Of a stretch of 64,000 bases of DNA, positions 36,056-44,418 are shown one piece after another. Position 1 is the stretch's first letter; every line of letters begins with the position of its first letter. Source of the DNA: Burkholderia puraquae (GTDB taxonomy: Bacteria > Pseudomonadota > Gammaproteobacteria > Burkholderiales > Burkholderiaceae); the NCBI RefSeq assembly GCF_002099195.1, contig NZ_NBYX01000004.1, forward strand, positions 248,064 to 312,063, in the 5' to 3' direction. The notes beneath the pieces are model-generated. The model was not told where the DNA came from. It saw only the letters and a program-made list of their open reading frames with translations, and did not search any database. Position numbers and translations under genes: made by a program.

Positions 36056-37519
36056 TCAAGCCGGATTGATCTCGTCCTGACTGCGCCGCGTAGTCAGCGG
36101 CCCAAGCACACGCAGCGTGATTGCGACGATACCGAGCGCAACCGAAATCACGCCAAACATCGCACCCGCGCCGTAACGGCCGAGCACCGGCAGCAACACG
36201 AACGGCAGCGCACCGCTGACGATCCGCGACAGCGCATAGGTAGTGCCGATCGCCGTCGAACGCACGCGCGCCGGAAAAATCTCCGCCTGGTACACGTGAT
36301 ACGCATTGCTGAACACGTTCGACGCGCAGGTCGTCAGGAACCCGAAGCCGACGATCAGCAGCGTATGCCCCGAGTACGCGAAGCACAGCCCGAACACGGC
36401 AATCGACAGGATCGACACGATCACGAGCGTGCGGCGTTCGATCCAGTTGAGCAGCGGTATCGACAGCAGCGAGCCGACCGGATAGCCGATGAACGACAGC
36501 GCAATGAACAGCGTACTGTCCGTCACGTCGAAGCCACGGCTCTTCACGACCGTACTGGCCAGCGTACCGAAGCCGTAATAGCCGAAGCCCTGGAACAGGT
36601 GAAAGATCGCGAGCATCAGGTAGCGCGCGCCGTACGGCTCGCGCCGCAGCAGCGCGATACGCTCGCCGAGACCAAGCGGCCGTTGCGGCTCGACCGGTTC
36701 CGCGAATTGCTCGGGCACGCGCACGCCGGTGCCTTCCGCGAAGCGCCGCAACGCCGCGTGCGCATCAGCCGTGCGACCCTGCGCGAGCAGCCAGCGCGGG
36801 CTCTCCGGCAACCGGTGCTGGACGAGCAGCACATACACGGCGCCGAGGCTGCCGATCGCGAGAATGATGCGCCAGCCGGCCACGCCGCCCACATGCAGCG
36901 GGTTGAGCCAAAGCGCGAGGAAGCCGACGAGCGGCACCGCGACATAGGAAGTCGTATAGGCCCAAGCGGCGAGCCGCCCGCGCTTTTCCTTCGGCAGGAT
37001 CTCGGACAGGAAGCTGTCGGCGACCGGATAGATCGCACCGACGCCGATGCCGGTCAGGAACCGGCACGCGACGAGCATGTCGGCGTTCACCGAAAACGCG
37101 CCGACCAGCGAGAACGCGCTGTACCACGTGAGCGTCAGCAGGAACGCCTTGCGCCGGCCGATGCGGTCGGCGAGGCTGCCGAGGCACATCGCGCCGACGA
37201 ACATGCCGATGAATGCCGATGCCAGCAGCAGCTTGAAATCGGTGCTCTGCCGGCTCAGCCCGTATTCGTTCTGCAACGCGGAACCGATCGTGCTGACGAG
37301 GAAGATCTCGTACATGTCGAAAAACAGCCCGACGCCGATCACCCAGACGACGAACCGGTGCAATGCGCCAACGGGCAGGTCGTCCATGAAATCGCCGAGC
37401 GTGATGCGGCGGGCGGGAAGGGCCGACGCATCGGTGCCGACGCCGGCGGCCGCGGCCGACGCTCGTGCGGACGCGGGTCCGCCCGCGTTGCCGCCGAGAT
37501 CGAGGGAATGGCTGTTCAT
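36056..37519 (-). CDS. MFS transporter (sugar-porter/SV2-like)
   Basis: 487 residues with about twelve membrane segments. The signature LADRIGRRKAFLLTLTWYSA after TM2 and the PESPRWLLAQGR motif before the large loop are typical of the sugar-porter and aromatic-acid/benzoate carrier groups. It starts at 37519 with CAGGAGACACG upstream. It is not obviously in an operon. Upstream lies a dyad CCTTTC-N7-GAAAGG (37712-37730), a possible operator. The substrate is unknown; organic acids or aromatics are plausible. Confidence 0.9.
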   Translation of the reverse strand: MNSHSLDLGGNAGGPASARASAAAAGVGTDASALPARRITLGDFMDDLPVGALHRFVVWVIGVGLFFDMYEIFLVSTIGSALQNEYGLSRQSTDFKLLLASAFIGMFVGAMCLGSLADRIGRRKAFLLTLTWYSAFSLVGAFSVNADMLVACRFLTGIGVGAIYPVADSFLSEILPKEKRGRLAAWAYTTSYVAVPLVGFLALWLNPLHVGGVAGWRIILAIGSLGAVYVLLVQHRLPESPRWLLAQGRTADAHAALRRFAEGTGVRVPEQFAEPVEPQRPLGLGERIALLRREPYGARYLMLAIFHLFQGFGYYGFGTLASTVVKSRGFDVTDSTLFIALSFIGYPVGSLLSIPLLNWIERRTLVIVSILSIAVFGLCFAYSGHTLLIVGFGFLTTCASNVFSNAYHVYQAEIFPARVRSTAIGTTYALSRIVSGALPFVLLPVLGRYGAGAMFGVISVALGIVAITLRVLGPLTTRRSQDEINPA

Positions 37520-37901
37520 CGTGTCTCCTGATTATCGATACGCCGTGGCGCGGGGCCCGGCCGTTCGCGACCGGCGCGAGGCACCCGGTCGCACGACGTG
37601 GCGGCAGGCACCGCAACGCCCTTGAAAGGGCCGGATAGGTGGCCTGTACCGATCGTTCGACACATGGTGGGCAAATCCGCGGCACGTGATAATTGCGGAT
37701 GTTTCAAGCGTCCTTTCCTGCGCAGAAAGGGTGCGGGACACGCGGCGGCCGGCATGGGTGCGGCAGGCCCGTGCAGCCTGCGTGGCGCGCGGTAATGCAC
37801 CGGAACCGGTTGCGCTTTCGCGCAACCGGCAGGCCGGGAAAACCATGAGGCCGGTTGCATGGCCGCCGGCGCAACAACCGCCGGCAGCCACGCCGTCGCG
37901 C
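37520..37901 (-). promoter_or_regulatory. MFS promoter region and prfH 3' region
   Basis: A 382-base gap without a gene. CCTTTC (37712-37717) and GAAAGG (37725-37730) form a dyad around CTGCGCA. At 37806-37829, CCGGTTGCGC and GCGCAACCGG form a perfect 10-bp stem; on the minus strand its loop is GAAA, a stable GNRA tetraloop. It follows the prfH stop by about 70 bases and may terminate or protect that transcript. Confidence 0.5.
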
Positions 37902-38516
37902 TCAGTCAGCCGGCACGAACGCCGCCCCGTAAAACACGCGCACGGGGTTGCCGCGCTCCAGCGCAAAGTGCTGCATCCGCCGCTGCCGTCGCGCATCGGA
38001 GGCGTGCCGGTCGGCTTCCTGCTGCAGTCGAACCTGCAGTAACTGCAGCGCCAGACGCCTGTTCGCGTGCTGGCTGCGCTCGCTTTCCACGCGCACCGAC
38101 AGGCCGGTCGCGACATGGGTGGCACGAATCGCGGAGCTCGTCTTGTTCACATGCTGGCCGCCCGGCCCGCGTGCGCGCATCGCTTCGAACCGAACGTCGC
38201 CATCCGGCAGCGGCTGCGCGTCGGCACAGCGCGTGACGCCGATGAACCAGTTCTTGCGTGGATGGCGCAACCGGTATGGGCTCGCGCAAATCCATTGCAG
38301 CGTGCCCGTCCAGCGGCCCGCGAGCGCCTGCGCAGCGGCGCCGTCGAGATCGAGCAGCGCCGAGCGCAGCGTGCCGGGCCGTTCGCCCGGCTGCACATCG
38401 AGTACCGTGACGACGACGCGCTGCGCGTCGGCTTCCGCCTGCAGGCGCCGCAACGCATTGGCCGCGGCAAGCTGGCACTCCAGCGGGCCGTGCGCCGAAG
38501 AAATCTGCATCAGCAT
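37902..38516 (-). CDS. prfH: Peptide chain release factor H (PrfH)
   Basis: 204 residues, the size of PrfH rather than RF1/RF2. It has the peptidyl-tRNA hydrolysis motif in RARGPGGQHVNKTSSAIRAT but no codon-recognition domain. The end is basic (SDARRQRRMQHFALERG). Its start overlaps the rtcB-like stop (ATG at 38516 or 38510, the latter as TGATG), so the two are translationally coupled. Work on related PrfH/RtcB pairs indicates that PrfH releases peptides from ribosomes whose 16S decoding centre has been cut, and RtcB then reseals the rRNA. The same role is likely here. Confidence 0.93.
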   Translation of the reverse strand: MLMQISSAHGPLECQLAAANALRRLQAEADAQRVVVTVLDVQPGERPGTLRSALLDLDGAAAQALAGRWTGTLQWICASPYRLRHPRKNWFIGVTRCADAQPLPDGDVRFEAMRARGPGGQHVNKTSSAIRATHVATGLSVRVESERSQHANRRLALQLLQVRLQQEADRHASDARRQRRMQHFALERGNPVRVFYGAAFVPAD

Positions 38517-39658
38517 CGGCCAGCCTCCCCGGACGTCTTGTAGGTCAGCACGGGCGCAAGCCGCGCCAGCCTGCGCAGCAGGCCGGCCGCTTCGAGCGCG
38601 TCGACGACGCTGTCGATCGGCTTGTAGGCCTGCGGGGCTTCTTCGTACAGCAGTTCGCGATCTTCGCAGATCACGTGGCTGCCGAGCGGCGTGCGCGTGA
38701 GCTGCGACGGCGTGAAGCGCCGTTCGAGGCGCCCCTTGCAATCGCCGCGCGCCCACTTGCGGCCCGCACCGTGCGCCAGCGACGCAAGGCTGGCCGCATC
38801 GTCGGGCCGCACCGGTGCGACGAGGTAGCTGTAGTCGCCGCGTGACCCGGGAATGACGACCGGCCCCGCGTCGGCCGGTGTCGCGCCTTTGCGATGCAGC
38901 CAGCCCGGCTCGCCGTCGACGCTCGCACGGCTCACCAGGTTGTGGTTCACGTCGAGCACGCACCGGCCATCGGTGCGCCAGCGCGCCAGCATGCGCCGCG
39001 CGATCAGGTCGCGATTCGCGATCGCGTAGCGCAACGCCGCATCGTGACGCGCGAGGTACGCCGTGCACGCGGGATCCGTGTCGTCGAGGCCGTTGTAGCC
39101 GTGCTCGCGCATGTGCTGCTCGAGGATCGACTGGCCGAAGCCGCGCGACCCGCTGTGCACGAGCAGCAGCAGGCGGTCGCGATCGAGACCGAGTGCCTGG
39201 ACGGCATCGGCGTCGTACACCGCGTCGATCCGCTGCGCCTCGGCGAAATGATTGCCGCTGCCGATCGTGCCGAGCGACACCGCGAACGCGTGATCCGCGA
39301 AACCGGCGGCCGCAATGCGCGGCTGCCAGCTTGCATCGGGCGTGGCGTCGATCGAGCCGAGCCGGCTCGCGAGCTTCGACGCGCTGACGCGCCGCGCATC
39401 GAGCGCGGTTTGCCACAGCGCCATCCCGCAGCCGATATCGCCGCCGATCAGCGCCGGATACAGCCGGCCCGTCGAGAAGAACGCGGCGCCCACCGGGTAG
39501 CCGCGTCCGGGGTGAAGATCGGGCATGCCGGCGACACGCCGCATGCCGGGGAGGGTGGCAGCGTGTTCGAGCTGCCGGATTGCCTCACCTTCGATCCAGG
39601 TGGTGGCGCAAGCGCACAGCGTGATGCGCTCGGCCAGGTATTGCATGGAATTGCCCAT
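38510..39658 (-). CDS. rtcB: RtcB-family RNA ligase, PrfH-associated type
   Basis: 382 residues, shorter than housekeeping RtcB (about 408). Metal and guanylylation residues are readable: Cys77 in GGDIGCGM, Asn136/His137 in GSGNHF, His168 in HSGSRGFG, His239 in DVNHNLVSR, and the nucleophilic His296 in LAHGAGRKWARGD. It joins 2',3'-cyclic phosphate or 3'-phosphate ends to 5'-OH ends with GTP and Mn2+. Cotranscribed with prfH by overlap. ATG 39658 starts MGNSMQYL; the ribosome site is weak, and 39646 is an alternative. It is divergent from a second RNA-repair operon. Confidence 0.95.
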   Translation of the reverse strand: MGNSMQYLAERITLCACATTWIEGEAIRQLEHAATLPGMRRVAGMPDLHPGRGYPVGAAFFSTGRLYPALIGGDIGCGMALWQTALDARRVSASKLASRLGSIDATPDASWQPRIAAAGFADHAFAVSLGTIGSGNHFAEAQRIDAVYDADAVQALGLDRDRLLLLVHSGSRGFGQSILEQHMREHGYNGLDDTDPACTAYLARHDAALRYAIANRDLIARRMLARWRTDGRCVLDVNHNLVSRASVDGEPGWLHRKGATPADAGPVVIPGSRGDYSYLVAPVRPDDAASLASLAHGAGRKWARGDCKGRLERRFTPSQLTRTPLGSHVICEDRELLYEEAPQAYKPIDSVVDALEAAGLLRRLARLAPVLTYKTSGEAGRC

Positions 39659-40391
39659 GGAGGTTTCCGTTCGATGAAAAGGAAGAACGGCGGGCCATGG
39701 CGCAGGCAGCGCACACATGCGCTGCCCGACATCGGAAGTCGGGAAGAGGGCGGCACGACCGGATCGGAACGACCCGGCTCATCGCCGTGACGGCGATAGG
39801 GTGTGCTGCGTGGCGTGAACGATGAAACGAACGGACGCGAAAAACCCGAACTACGACCCGCGACGGGAGGAGTGCTGGCGTGACGTCATGTTTTCTTCTC
39901 CTTGCGAGTGTGGGGTTGATCGGAATGGCGGCGACTCTAGCATGCACGCGACAGGTGCAGCAAGCGGGTAGCGCGGCGTTGCCGATCGAATCATCGCTCG
40001 ATGTGGCGAAAAACACACACATAGGAATCCGGATCATTTCCGTATCGAAGGCATGCGCGGCACGCCACAGCAGGCATTCGGCGCATGCAGGCCATCGCAA
40101 CGGATGCATCCAGCCGCGCTTGACAGCGCAAAAGCCGTTTCGTAGCATCCGCCTGCTTCATCCCTGAACCCTCATCGAATCGGTGATCCAAGTGCCCGCA
40201 AACATTCGTCCCTTCGCCTGATACGCCGACGACTGCCGTCCCGGCCGCGTGTCGTCCTGCCCGTTTCCGTCTGCCTCGCGGCGCCGGAATACTGATCGCA
40301 GGCATGCGCCCGGACACGCACTGACACCGCAACGCACACCCCATCGTTCGTTCACGTCGTCGGCTTTTTCCCTTGTTTCCGGAGAAAGACC
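39659..40391. promoter_or_regulatory. Divergent intergenic region between the two RNA-repair operons
   Basis: 733 bases, A+T-richer than the flanking genes. On the minus strand TTGCTG-N18-TAGAGT (39934-39963) is a weak candidate rtcB promoter. GCATGCGC (40051-40058) and GCGCATGC (40081-40088) form an inverted repeat with a 22-base spacer, 31 bases upstream of a good plus-strand promoter. No RtcR-like sigma54 activator gene or clear sigma54 site was seen. A short GTG-initiated frame at 39880 is discussed separately. Confidence 0.5.
40120..40148 (+). promoter_or_regulatory. Sigma70 promoter of the RNA ligase/HD-Pnk operon
   Basis: A perfect TTGACA at 40120-40125, an exact 17-base spacer and TAGCAT at 40143-40148. 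Initiation near 40155 gives a leader of about 235 bases before the RNA ligase ATG, long enough for post-transcriptional control. Confidence 0.7.
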
Positions 40392-41261
40392 ATGACGCTG
40401 GATTTTCGCGCTTACGCGCAATCGCTCGACCTCGCCCGCTACCCGCGCACGCCGCACCTCGAAGGCTCGCGCCTGCAGGACGGCGACGAAGGTCACGACC
40501 ACGTTCCCTATCGCACCCTCGCGGGCGCCCAACTCGTCGTCGAGGAAAAGCTCGACGGGGCGAACACGGGCATCAGCTTCAGCCCGGCGGGCGAACTGCT
40601 GCTGCAGTCGCGCGGCCATTATCTGGCCGGCGGCGGCCGCGAGCGGCAGTTCGGTTTCGTGAAGACCTGGGCAGCCGCCCATGCGGGCTGGCTGCTCGAC
40701 CGCCTCGGCGATCGCTACGTGATGTACGGCGAGACGATGAGCAAGAAGCACGCGGTGTTCTACGACGCACTGCCGCATCACTTCTTCGAGTTCGACGTGT
40801 TCGACCGCGCGACGGGCCGTTTCCTGTCGACGCCCGCGCGTCGCGCGCTGCTTGCCGACGGGCCCGTGCTGTCGGTGCCCGTCCTGTACGAAGGCGTCGC
40901 GCCGGCGCGGCTCGCCGACCTGAAGGCGCTGCTCGGCCCGTCGCTCGCGAAGACGCCGGACTGGCGTCGCGCGTTCGAGGAAACGGTGCGGCGGCAGGGG
41001 CTCGACCTCGCGCGTGCATGGCAGCAGTGCGACAAGTCGGAGCGCTCCGAAGGGCTCTACGTGAAGGTCGAGACGGGCGACACGACGACCGCGCGCCTGA
41101 AGTGGGTGCGCCACGATTTCGTGCAGGCCATTCTCGAATCGGCGCGCCATCACTCGGAGCAGCCGTTCATCCCGAACCTGCTCGCGCCGGGTGTCGACCT
41201 GTATGCGCCGCGCCCGACGGTCACGTGGGGATCGATCCCCGCTGCGCACCCGAACACATGA
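40392..41261 (+). CDS. ATP-dependent RNA ligase (Rnl family)
   Basis: 289 residues. The nucleotidyltransferase motifs are in order: motif I EEKLDGANTG with Lys53 as the AMP-accepting residue, motif III-type FFEFDVFD after MYGETMSKKH, motif IV SEGLYVKVE, and motif V ARLKWVRHDF. All catalytic residues appear present. Such ligases seal 3'-OH/5'-phosphate ends. It lacks an own healing domain, but the next gene, 41 bases on, encodes HD-Pnk, which can create those ends. It is divergent from the rtcB/prfH operon. Start at ATG 40392 after CCGGAGAAAGACC. Confidence 0.93.
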   Translation: MTLDFRAYAQSLDLARYPRTPHLEGSRLQDGDEGHDHVPYRTLAGAQLVVEEKLDGANTGISFSPAGELLLQSRGHYLAGGGRERQFGFVKTWAAAHAGWLLDRLGDRYVMYGETMSKKHAVFYDALPHHFFEFDVFDRATGRFLSTPARRALLADGPVLSVPVLYEGVAPARLADLKALLGPSLAKTPDWRRAFEETVRRQGLDLARAWQQCDKSERSEGLYVKVETGDTTTARLKWVRHDFVQAILESARHHSEQPFIPNLLAPGVDLYAPRPTVTWGSIPAAHPNT

Positions 41262-41302
41262 ATGCGGAACGGCCGTGCGCCGTTTCGAGAGGAGTCTTGA
41301 TC

Positions 41303-42436
41303 ATGAAGTACGAACAACTGCAGGCACTCGTGCCCGCGCCCGGCCGGCAGCCGGACTATCGCGCGTGCCTCGCGGCGTTTCCCGCGCTCGAACACGCGAA
41401 GACGACACCGCAGGAGCCCGCGCACCACGGCGAAGGCGACGTGTGGACGCATACGACGATGGTGATCGATGCGCTGCTCGCGCTGCCCGAGTACCAGGCC
41501 GCGTCGCGCGCCGACCAGGAAATCGTGTTCCTGGCCGCGCTGCTGCACGACATCGCGAAGGCCGGCACGACGGTCGTCGATCCCGTGACCGGTGCAATCG
41601 GCCATCCCGGCCACTCGCGCAAGGGTGCGATCGATGCGCGTATCGCGCTGTGGGATGCCGGCGTGCCGTTCGCGGTGCGCGAGGCGATCTGCCGGATGAT
41701 CGCCGTGCACCAGGTGCCGTTCTTCGCGATGAGCGGCTCGCGCCGCGGCACGCCCGAGTTCATCGCGCGCGAGCTGTCGTGGCAGGTCAGCCTGCCGCTG
41801 CTGTGCCTGCTCGCCGAAGCCGATATTCGCGGGCGCATCTGCGCCGATACGCAGCGCGTGCTCGACAACATCGAACTGTTGCGCGAACTGGCGAGGGAAG
41901 AGGGCTGTTACGGCCAGCCGCGCGCGTTCGCCGACGCGCACACGGCGCTCAGCTACTTTCGCGGCGCGGACGTGCATCCCGACTATCCGCTGTTCCGCAC
42001 GCCGGGCTCGCAGGTCGTCGTGATGTCGGGGCTACCCGCGTCGGGCAAGAACACGTGGGTCGCGCGGCATCATCCGGATCTGCCGGTCGTGTCGTTCGAC
42101 GATGCGCGCGATGCATTGGGATTGCGTCATGGTCAGAACGAGGGCGCCGTCGCGCACCATGCGGTCGACGCTGCAAAGGCGCTGTTGCGAGAGCAGCGGC
42201 CGTTCGTATGGAACGCGACGAACCTGTCGCCGCTGATGCGCAAGAAGACGCTCGACCTGCTGTTTGCGTACGGCGCCGACGTGACGCTCGTCTACCTCGA
42301 ACGGCCGCGCGCGGAACTGTTGCGCCGCAACGCGCGGCGCGACACGTCGCTGACGAACCGCGCGCTCGAGGCGATGCTGCTGCGCTGGGATCTGCCGCTG
42401 CCCACCGAAGCGCACGCGGTGCGGTACGAAGTCTGA
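41303..42436 (+). CDS. HD-Pnk: HD phosphoesterase fused to polynucleotide 5'-kinase
   Basis: 377 residues. The N-terminal half is an HD domain: His50 in VWTHTTMV, the HD pair at 82-83 in LLHDIAKAG, and further His/Asp residues in GHPGHSRKGAID and IAVHQVPF. The C-terminal half is a P-loop kinase with GLPASGKN (Lys249), then VVSFDDARDALG and the Arg-rich lid ELLRRNARRD. The same order is known for Runella HD-Pnk, which removes 2',3'-cyclic phosphates and phosphorylates 5'-OH ends. It would prepare broken RNA for the upstream ligase. Ribosome site GAGGAG; the gene ends just before a strong terminator. Confidence 0.93.
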   Translation: MKYEQLQALVPAPGRQPDYRACLAAFPALEHAKTTPQEPAHHGEGDVWTHTTMVIDALLALPEYQAASRADQEIVFLAALLHDIAKAGTTVVDPVTGAIGHPGHSRKGAIDARIALWDAGVPFAVREAICRMIAVHQVPFFAMSGSRRGTPEFIARELSWQVSLPLLCLLAEADIRGRICADTQRVLDNIELLRELAREEGCYGQPRAFADAHTALSYFRGADVHPDYPLFRTPGSQVVVMSGLPASGKNTWVARHHPDLPVVSFDDARDALGLRHGQNEGAVAHHAVDAAKALLREQRPFVWNATNLSPLMRKKTLDLLFAYGADVTLVYLERPRAELLRRNARRDTSLTNRALEAMLLRWDLPLPTEAHAVRYEV

Positions 42437-42454
42437 TGCGACAACGTCACAACA

Positions 42455-42494
42455 CGAGCCGGTACGCCGCAAATCACCGCGGCGTACCGGCTCG
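42455..42494. terminator. Strong 16-bp terminator stem
   Basis: C at 42455 plus GAGCCGGTACGCCGC (42456-42470) pair perfectly with GCGGCGTACCGGCTC and G (42479-42494) around loop AAATCACC. It separates the convergent HD-Pnk and Sel1-like genes and should stop transcription from both sides. Confidence 0.8.
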
Positions 42495-42496
42495 CT

Positions 42497-43180
42497 TCAT
42501 TTCAGCGCGGGGTTCTGCTGCGTCGCACAGGCGCGCAGTGCCGTGACGAGATCGGTCTTGCCGAGCTTCTCGAACAGATCGGCTATCTCCATCTGCGCGA
42601 CCGGATCGCCTTCGCGCGCCGCGCGCCAGCGCAGCGACGCGATCATCCCGTTCATGCCCTCGCCGGGCGTTTCCCCGTCGTAGCCCGACATCGCCTGCAA
42701 GACATCCGCGAGCTTGTTGTAGCCGGCCGGCACGTGATGAACGAGCAGCCATGCAATCGCCGGCTGCGCGCCTTCCCAATCCTCGTCGTCGAGCGAACTG
42801 CTCGCCAGGCGCGCGGCCGCACGCCACGAACCGAGCGACGCGGCCTTCGCGTACGCCTTGTCGGCTTCGCGGCCGCGCGGCGACGGCGCCGCGTCGAACG
42901 CAGCCTGGGCTTCGGCCGACGGCGGCGGCAACGCGAGCGTCGGGCATTGGAACGCGCCTGCATCGGGTGCGTTGCCGGGCAGGCCCGCCCAGCGCACCTG
43001 ATCCTTCAATGCGCGATCGAGCGTGGGCCGCACGTCGCTTTCCTTCATCGACGCGAATACCCAATCGGTACGGACATGGCGCGCGGCGTCCCAGTCGCTT
43101 TCGGCGACGGCCTGTTGCGCGAATGCGAGACAGGCGGCGAGAAAGCCGATCCGGAACATCGTGGGGGCACGGGATTTCAT
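42497..43180 (-). CDS. Secreted Sel1-like repeat protein
   Basis: 227 residues. A signal peptide (RIGFLAACLAFAQQAVAES) leads to a helical protein with Sel1-like spacing: DKAYAKAASLGSWRAAARLA and WRAAREGDPVAQMEIADLFE. A Cys pair (FQCPTL and RACATQ) may form a disulfide. ATG 43180 begins the signal. It follows the next-listed lipoprotein gene on the same strand by 14 bases, so the two are probably cotranscribed. Function unknown; periplasmic. Confidence 0.8.
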   Translation of the reverse strand: MKSRAPTMFRIGFLAACLAFAQQAVAESDWDAARHVRTDWVFASMKESDVRPTLDRALKDQVRWAGLPGNAPDAGAFQCPTLALPPPSAEAQAAFDAAPSPRGREADKAYAKAASLGSWRAAARLASSSLDDEDWEGAQPAIAWLLVHHVPAGYNKLADVLQAMSGYDGETPGEGMNGMIASLRWRAAREGDPVAQMEIADLFEKLGKTDLVTALRACATQQNPALK

Positions 43181-43194
43181 CGTGGAGTCCGGCC

Positions 43195-43827
43195 TCAACT
43201 CGCCACGATGATGAATGTGGTGATCGCGATCGGGAGCAGCGCGAGACCGAGCAGGCCCAGTGCGCCGTCCGCCGCCATCGCGATCGGCGACAACGCCAGC
43301 TTGGCGCCGCGGCCGACAGCCGTCAGCTTGTCCGTCACCCTGACCTCATACGGACGATTGAATGCCTGCGGAACCGACGCAGGCGTGACGTCGTTCGGCA
43401 GATAGCGCTTGCCGCTGATCTTGCCTTCCGACTCCAGGTAGGCACCGTCCTTCTTGAAACCGTCCGCGAGCGCGCGCTCGCGCACATCGGAGCCGGTCGG
43501 CGCATCCGAGTAGTCCAGCCTCATCGTGTACTGACCGGTGATCTCGTCGCCGTGCGCCTCGAAATCGTTGAACGCCGTATGAATCTTAGGGCGATAGGGC
43601 GCGTTGAGCACCGTCGCAAGGCTCGGTGGCATCTCGAAGATGTAGTGATACTTCTTGCCGAGCACGACGAGTTGCTTGCCGTCCGCGGTAATCAGGAAGG
43701 TCGACAAGGTTTCGTCGTATTTCGAATCCTTCATCCACGCCTTGGTGACGGGACCGAAATTGGCGCAGCCGGCGAGCATGCCGGACGCTGCCACGGCGGG
43801 CAGCGCGAGAAACGTTCTTCTTTTCAT
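43195..43827 (-). CDS. Putative lipoprotein with C-terminal membrane segment
   Basis: 210 residues. The N-terminus has a lipobox (SGMLAGC) after a twin-Arg-like or Lys-Arg start (MKRRTFLALPAV). The middle contains FLITADGKQLVVLGKKYHYI. The C-terminus ends in a hydrophobic segment (LGLLGLALLPIAITTFIIVA), unusual for a lipoprotein and suggesting a second membrane anchor. No enzyme motif is recognised. It forms a probable two-gene unit with the secreted Sel1-like protein downstream. Confidence 0.8.
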   Translation of the reverse strand: MKRRTFLALPAVAASGMLAGCANFGPVTKAWMKDSKYDETLSTFLITADGKQLVVLGKKYHYIFEMPPSLATVLNAPYRPKIHTAFNDFEAHGDEITGQYTMRLDYSDAPTGSDVRERALADGFKKDGAYLESEGKISGKRYLPNDVTPASVPQAFNRPYEVRVTDKLTAVGRGAKLALSPIAMAADGALGLLGLALLPIAITTFIIVAS

Positions 43828-43989
43828 GAGTGCTGGTTGGATGTTGTTCGTTATTCAGCGGAACCGCTTGAATGTCGGGCGCTGCGTTCGATGAACGCGG
43901 CACCGTGACGGCCGATCATGCGGTTTCTTCGCCTGCGCATTGTAGGGCCAAAACGGCAAACGCAGTATCCCCCGGCAAATGCTCGGCTA

Positions 43990-44155
43990 CCTACCTGCCG
44001 GCCGCGCAGTTCAGCGGGCAGGTGGTCGGCCCGGTGATCGGCGGGCAGATCGGCGTCGCGCTGGGGCTGCATTCGGTGTTCTTCATGACGGGTGCGCTGC
44101 TGGCGGCCTGCGCGGGGCTCGCGCATTGGGCGCGCGGCCGATACCGGCTGGCCGG
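43990..44155 (+). pseudogene. C-terminal remnant of an MFS drug transporter
   Basis: In one plus-strand frame, about 55 codons read like the last two membrane helices of a multidrug MFS protein: AAQFSGQVVGPVIGGQIGVA, then GLHSVFFMTGALLAACAGLA and HWARGRY. The upstream part of the transporter is absent and the frame then runs on without coding character. It lies in the 590-base gap between the lipoprotein gene and the nitronate monooxygenase gene. A deletion relic is the simplest reading. Confidence 0.65.
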
Positions 44156-44418
44156 CGGATCGCGGGCTGGCGTAGGATGGGCGCAGTTGCGGGCACCGCG
44201 CAGGAGAACGACGGCAACGCTCGCCTTCGCCGCGCGGTGCGATTGCCGTCGTGGCAGGCACCGCACCGCACGGCTGCCCATCGCTTTCGACATGGCTTTC
44301 ACGTGACCGGTCGCGCGCAACGCACGACAAGCGCGCACCGATCCGAACCCGACCCACGCGCTTCGGCCCGCATGCGGCCGAAGCATTTCGATGACGGATC
44401 TTGCAGGAGGCAAGCGAC

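Noticed and set aside
40058..40075. Possible sigma54 promoter (GGCACGCCACAGCA) before the RNA ligase operon
   Set aside because: The spacing between the GG and GC elements is one base short of the strict GG-N10-GC rule, and a good sigma70 promoter lies just downstream.
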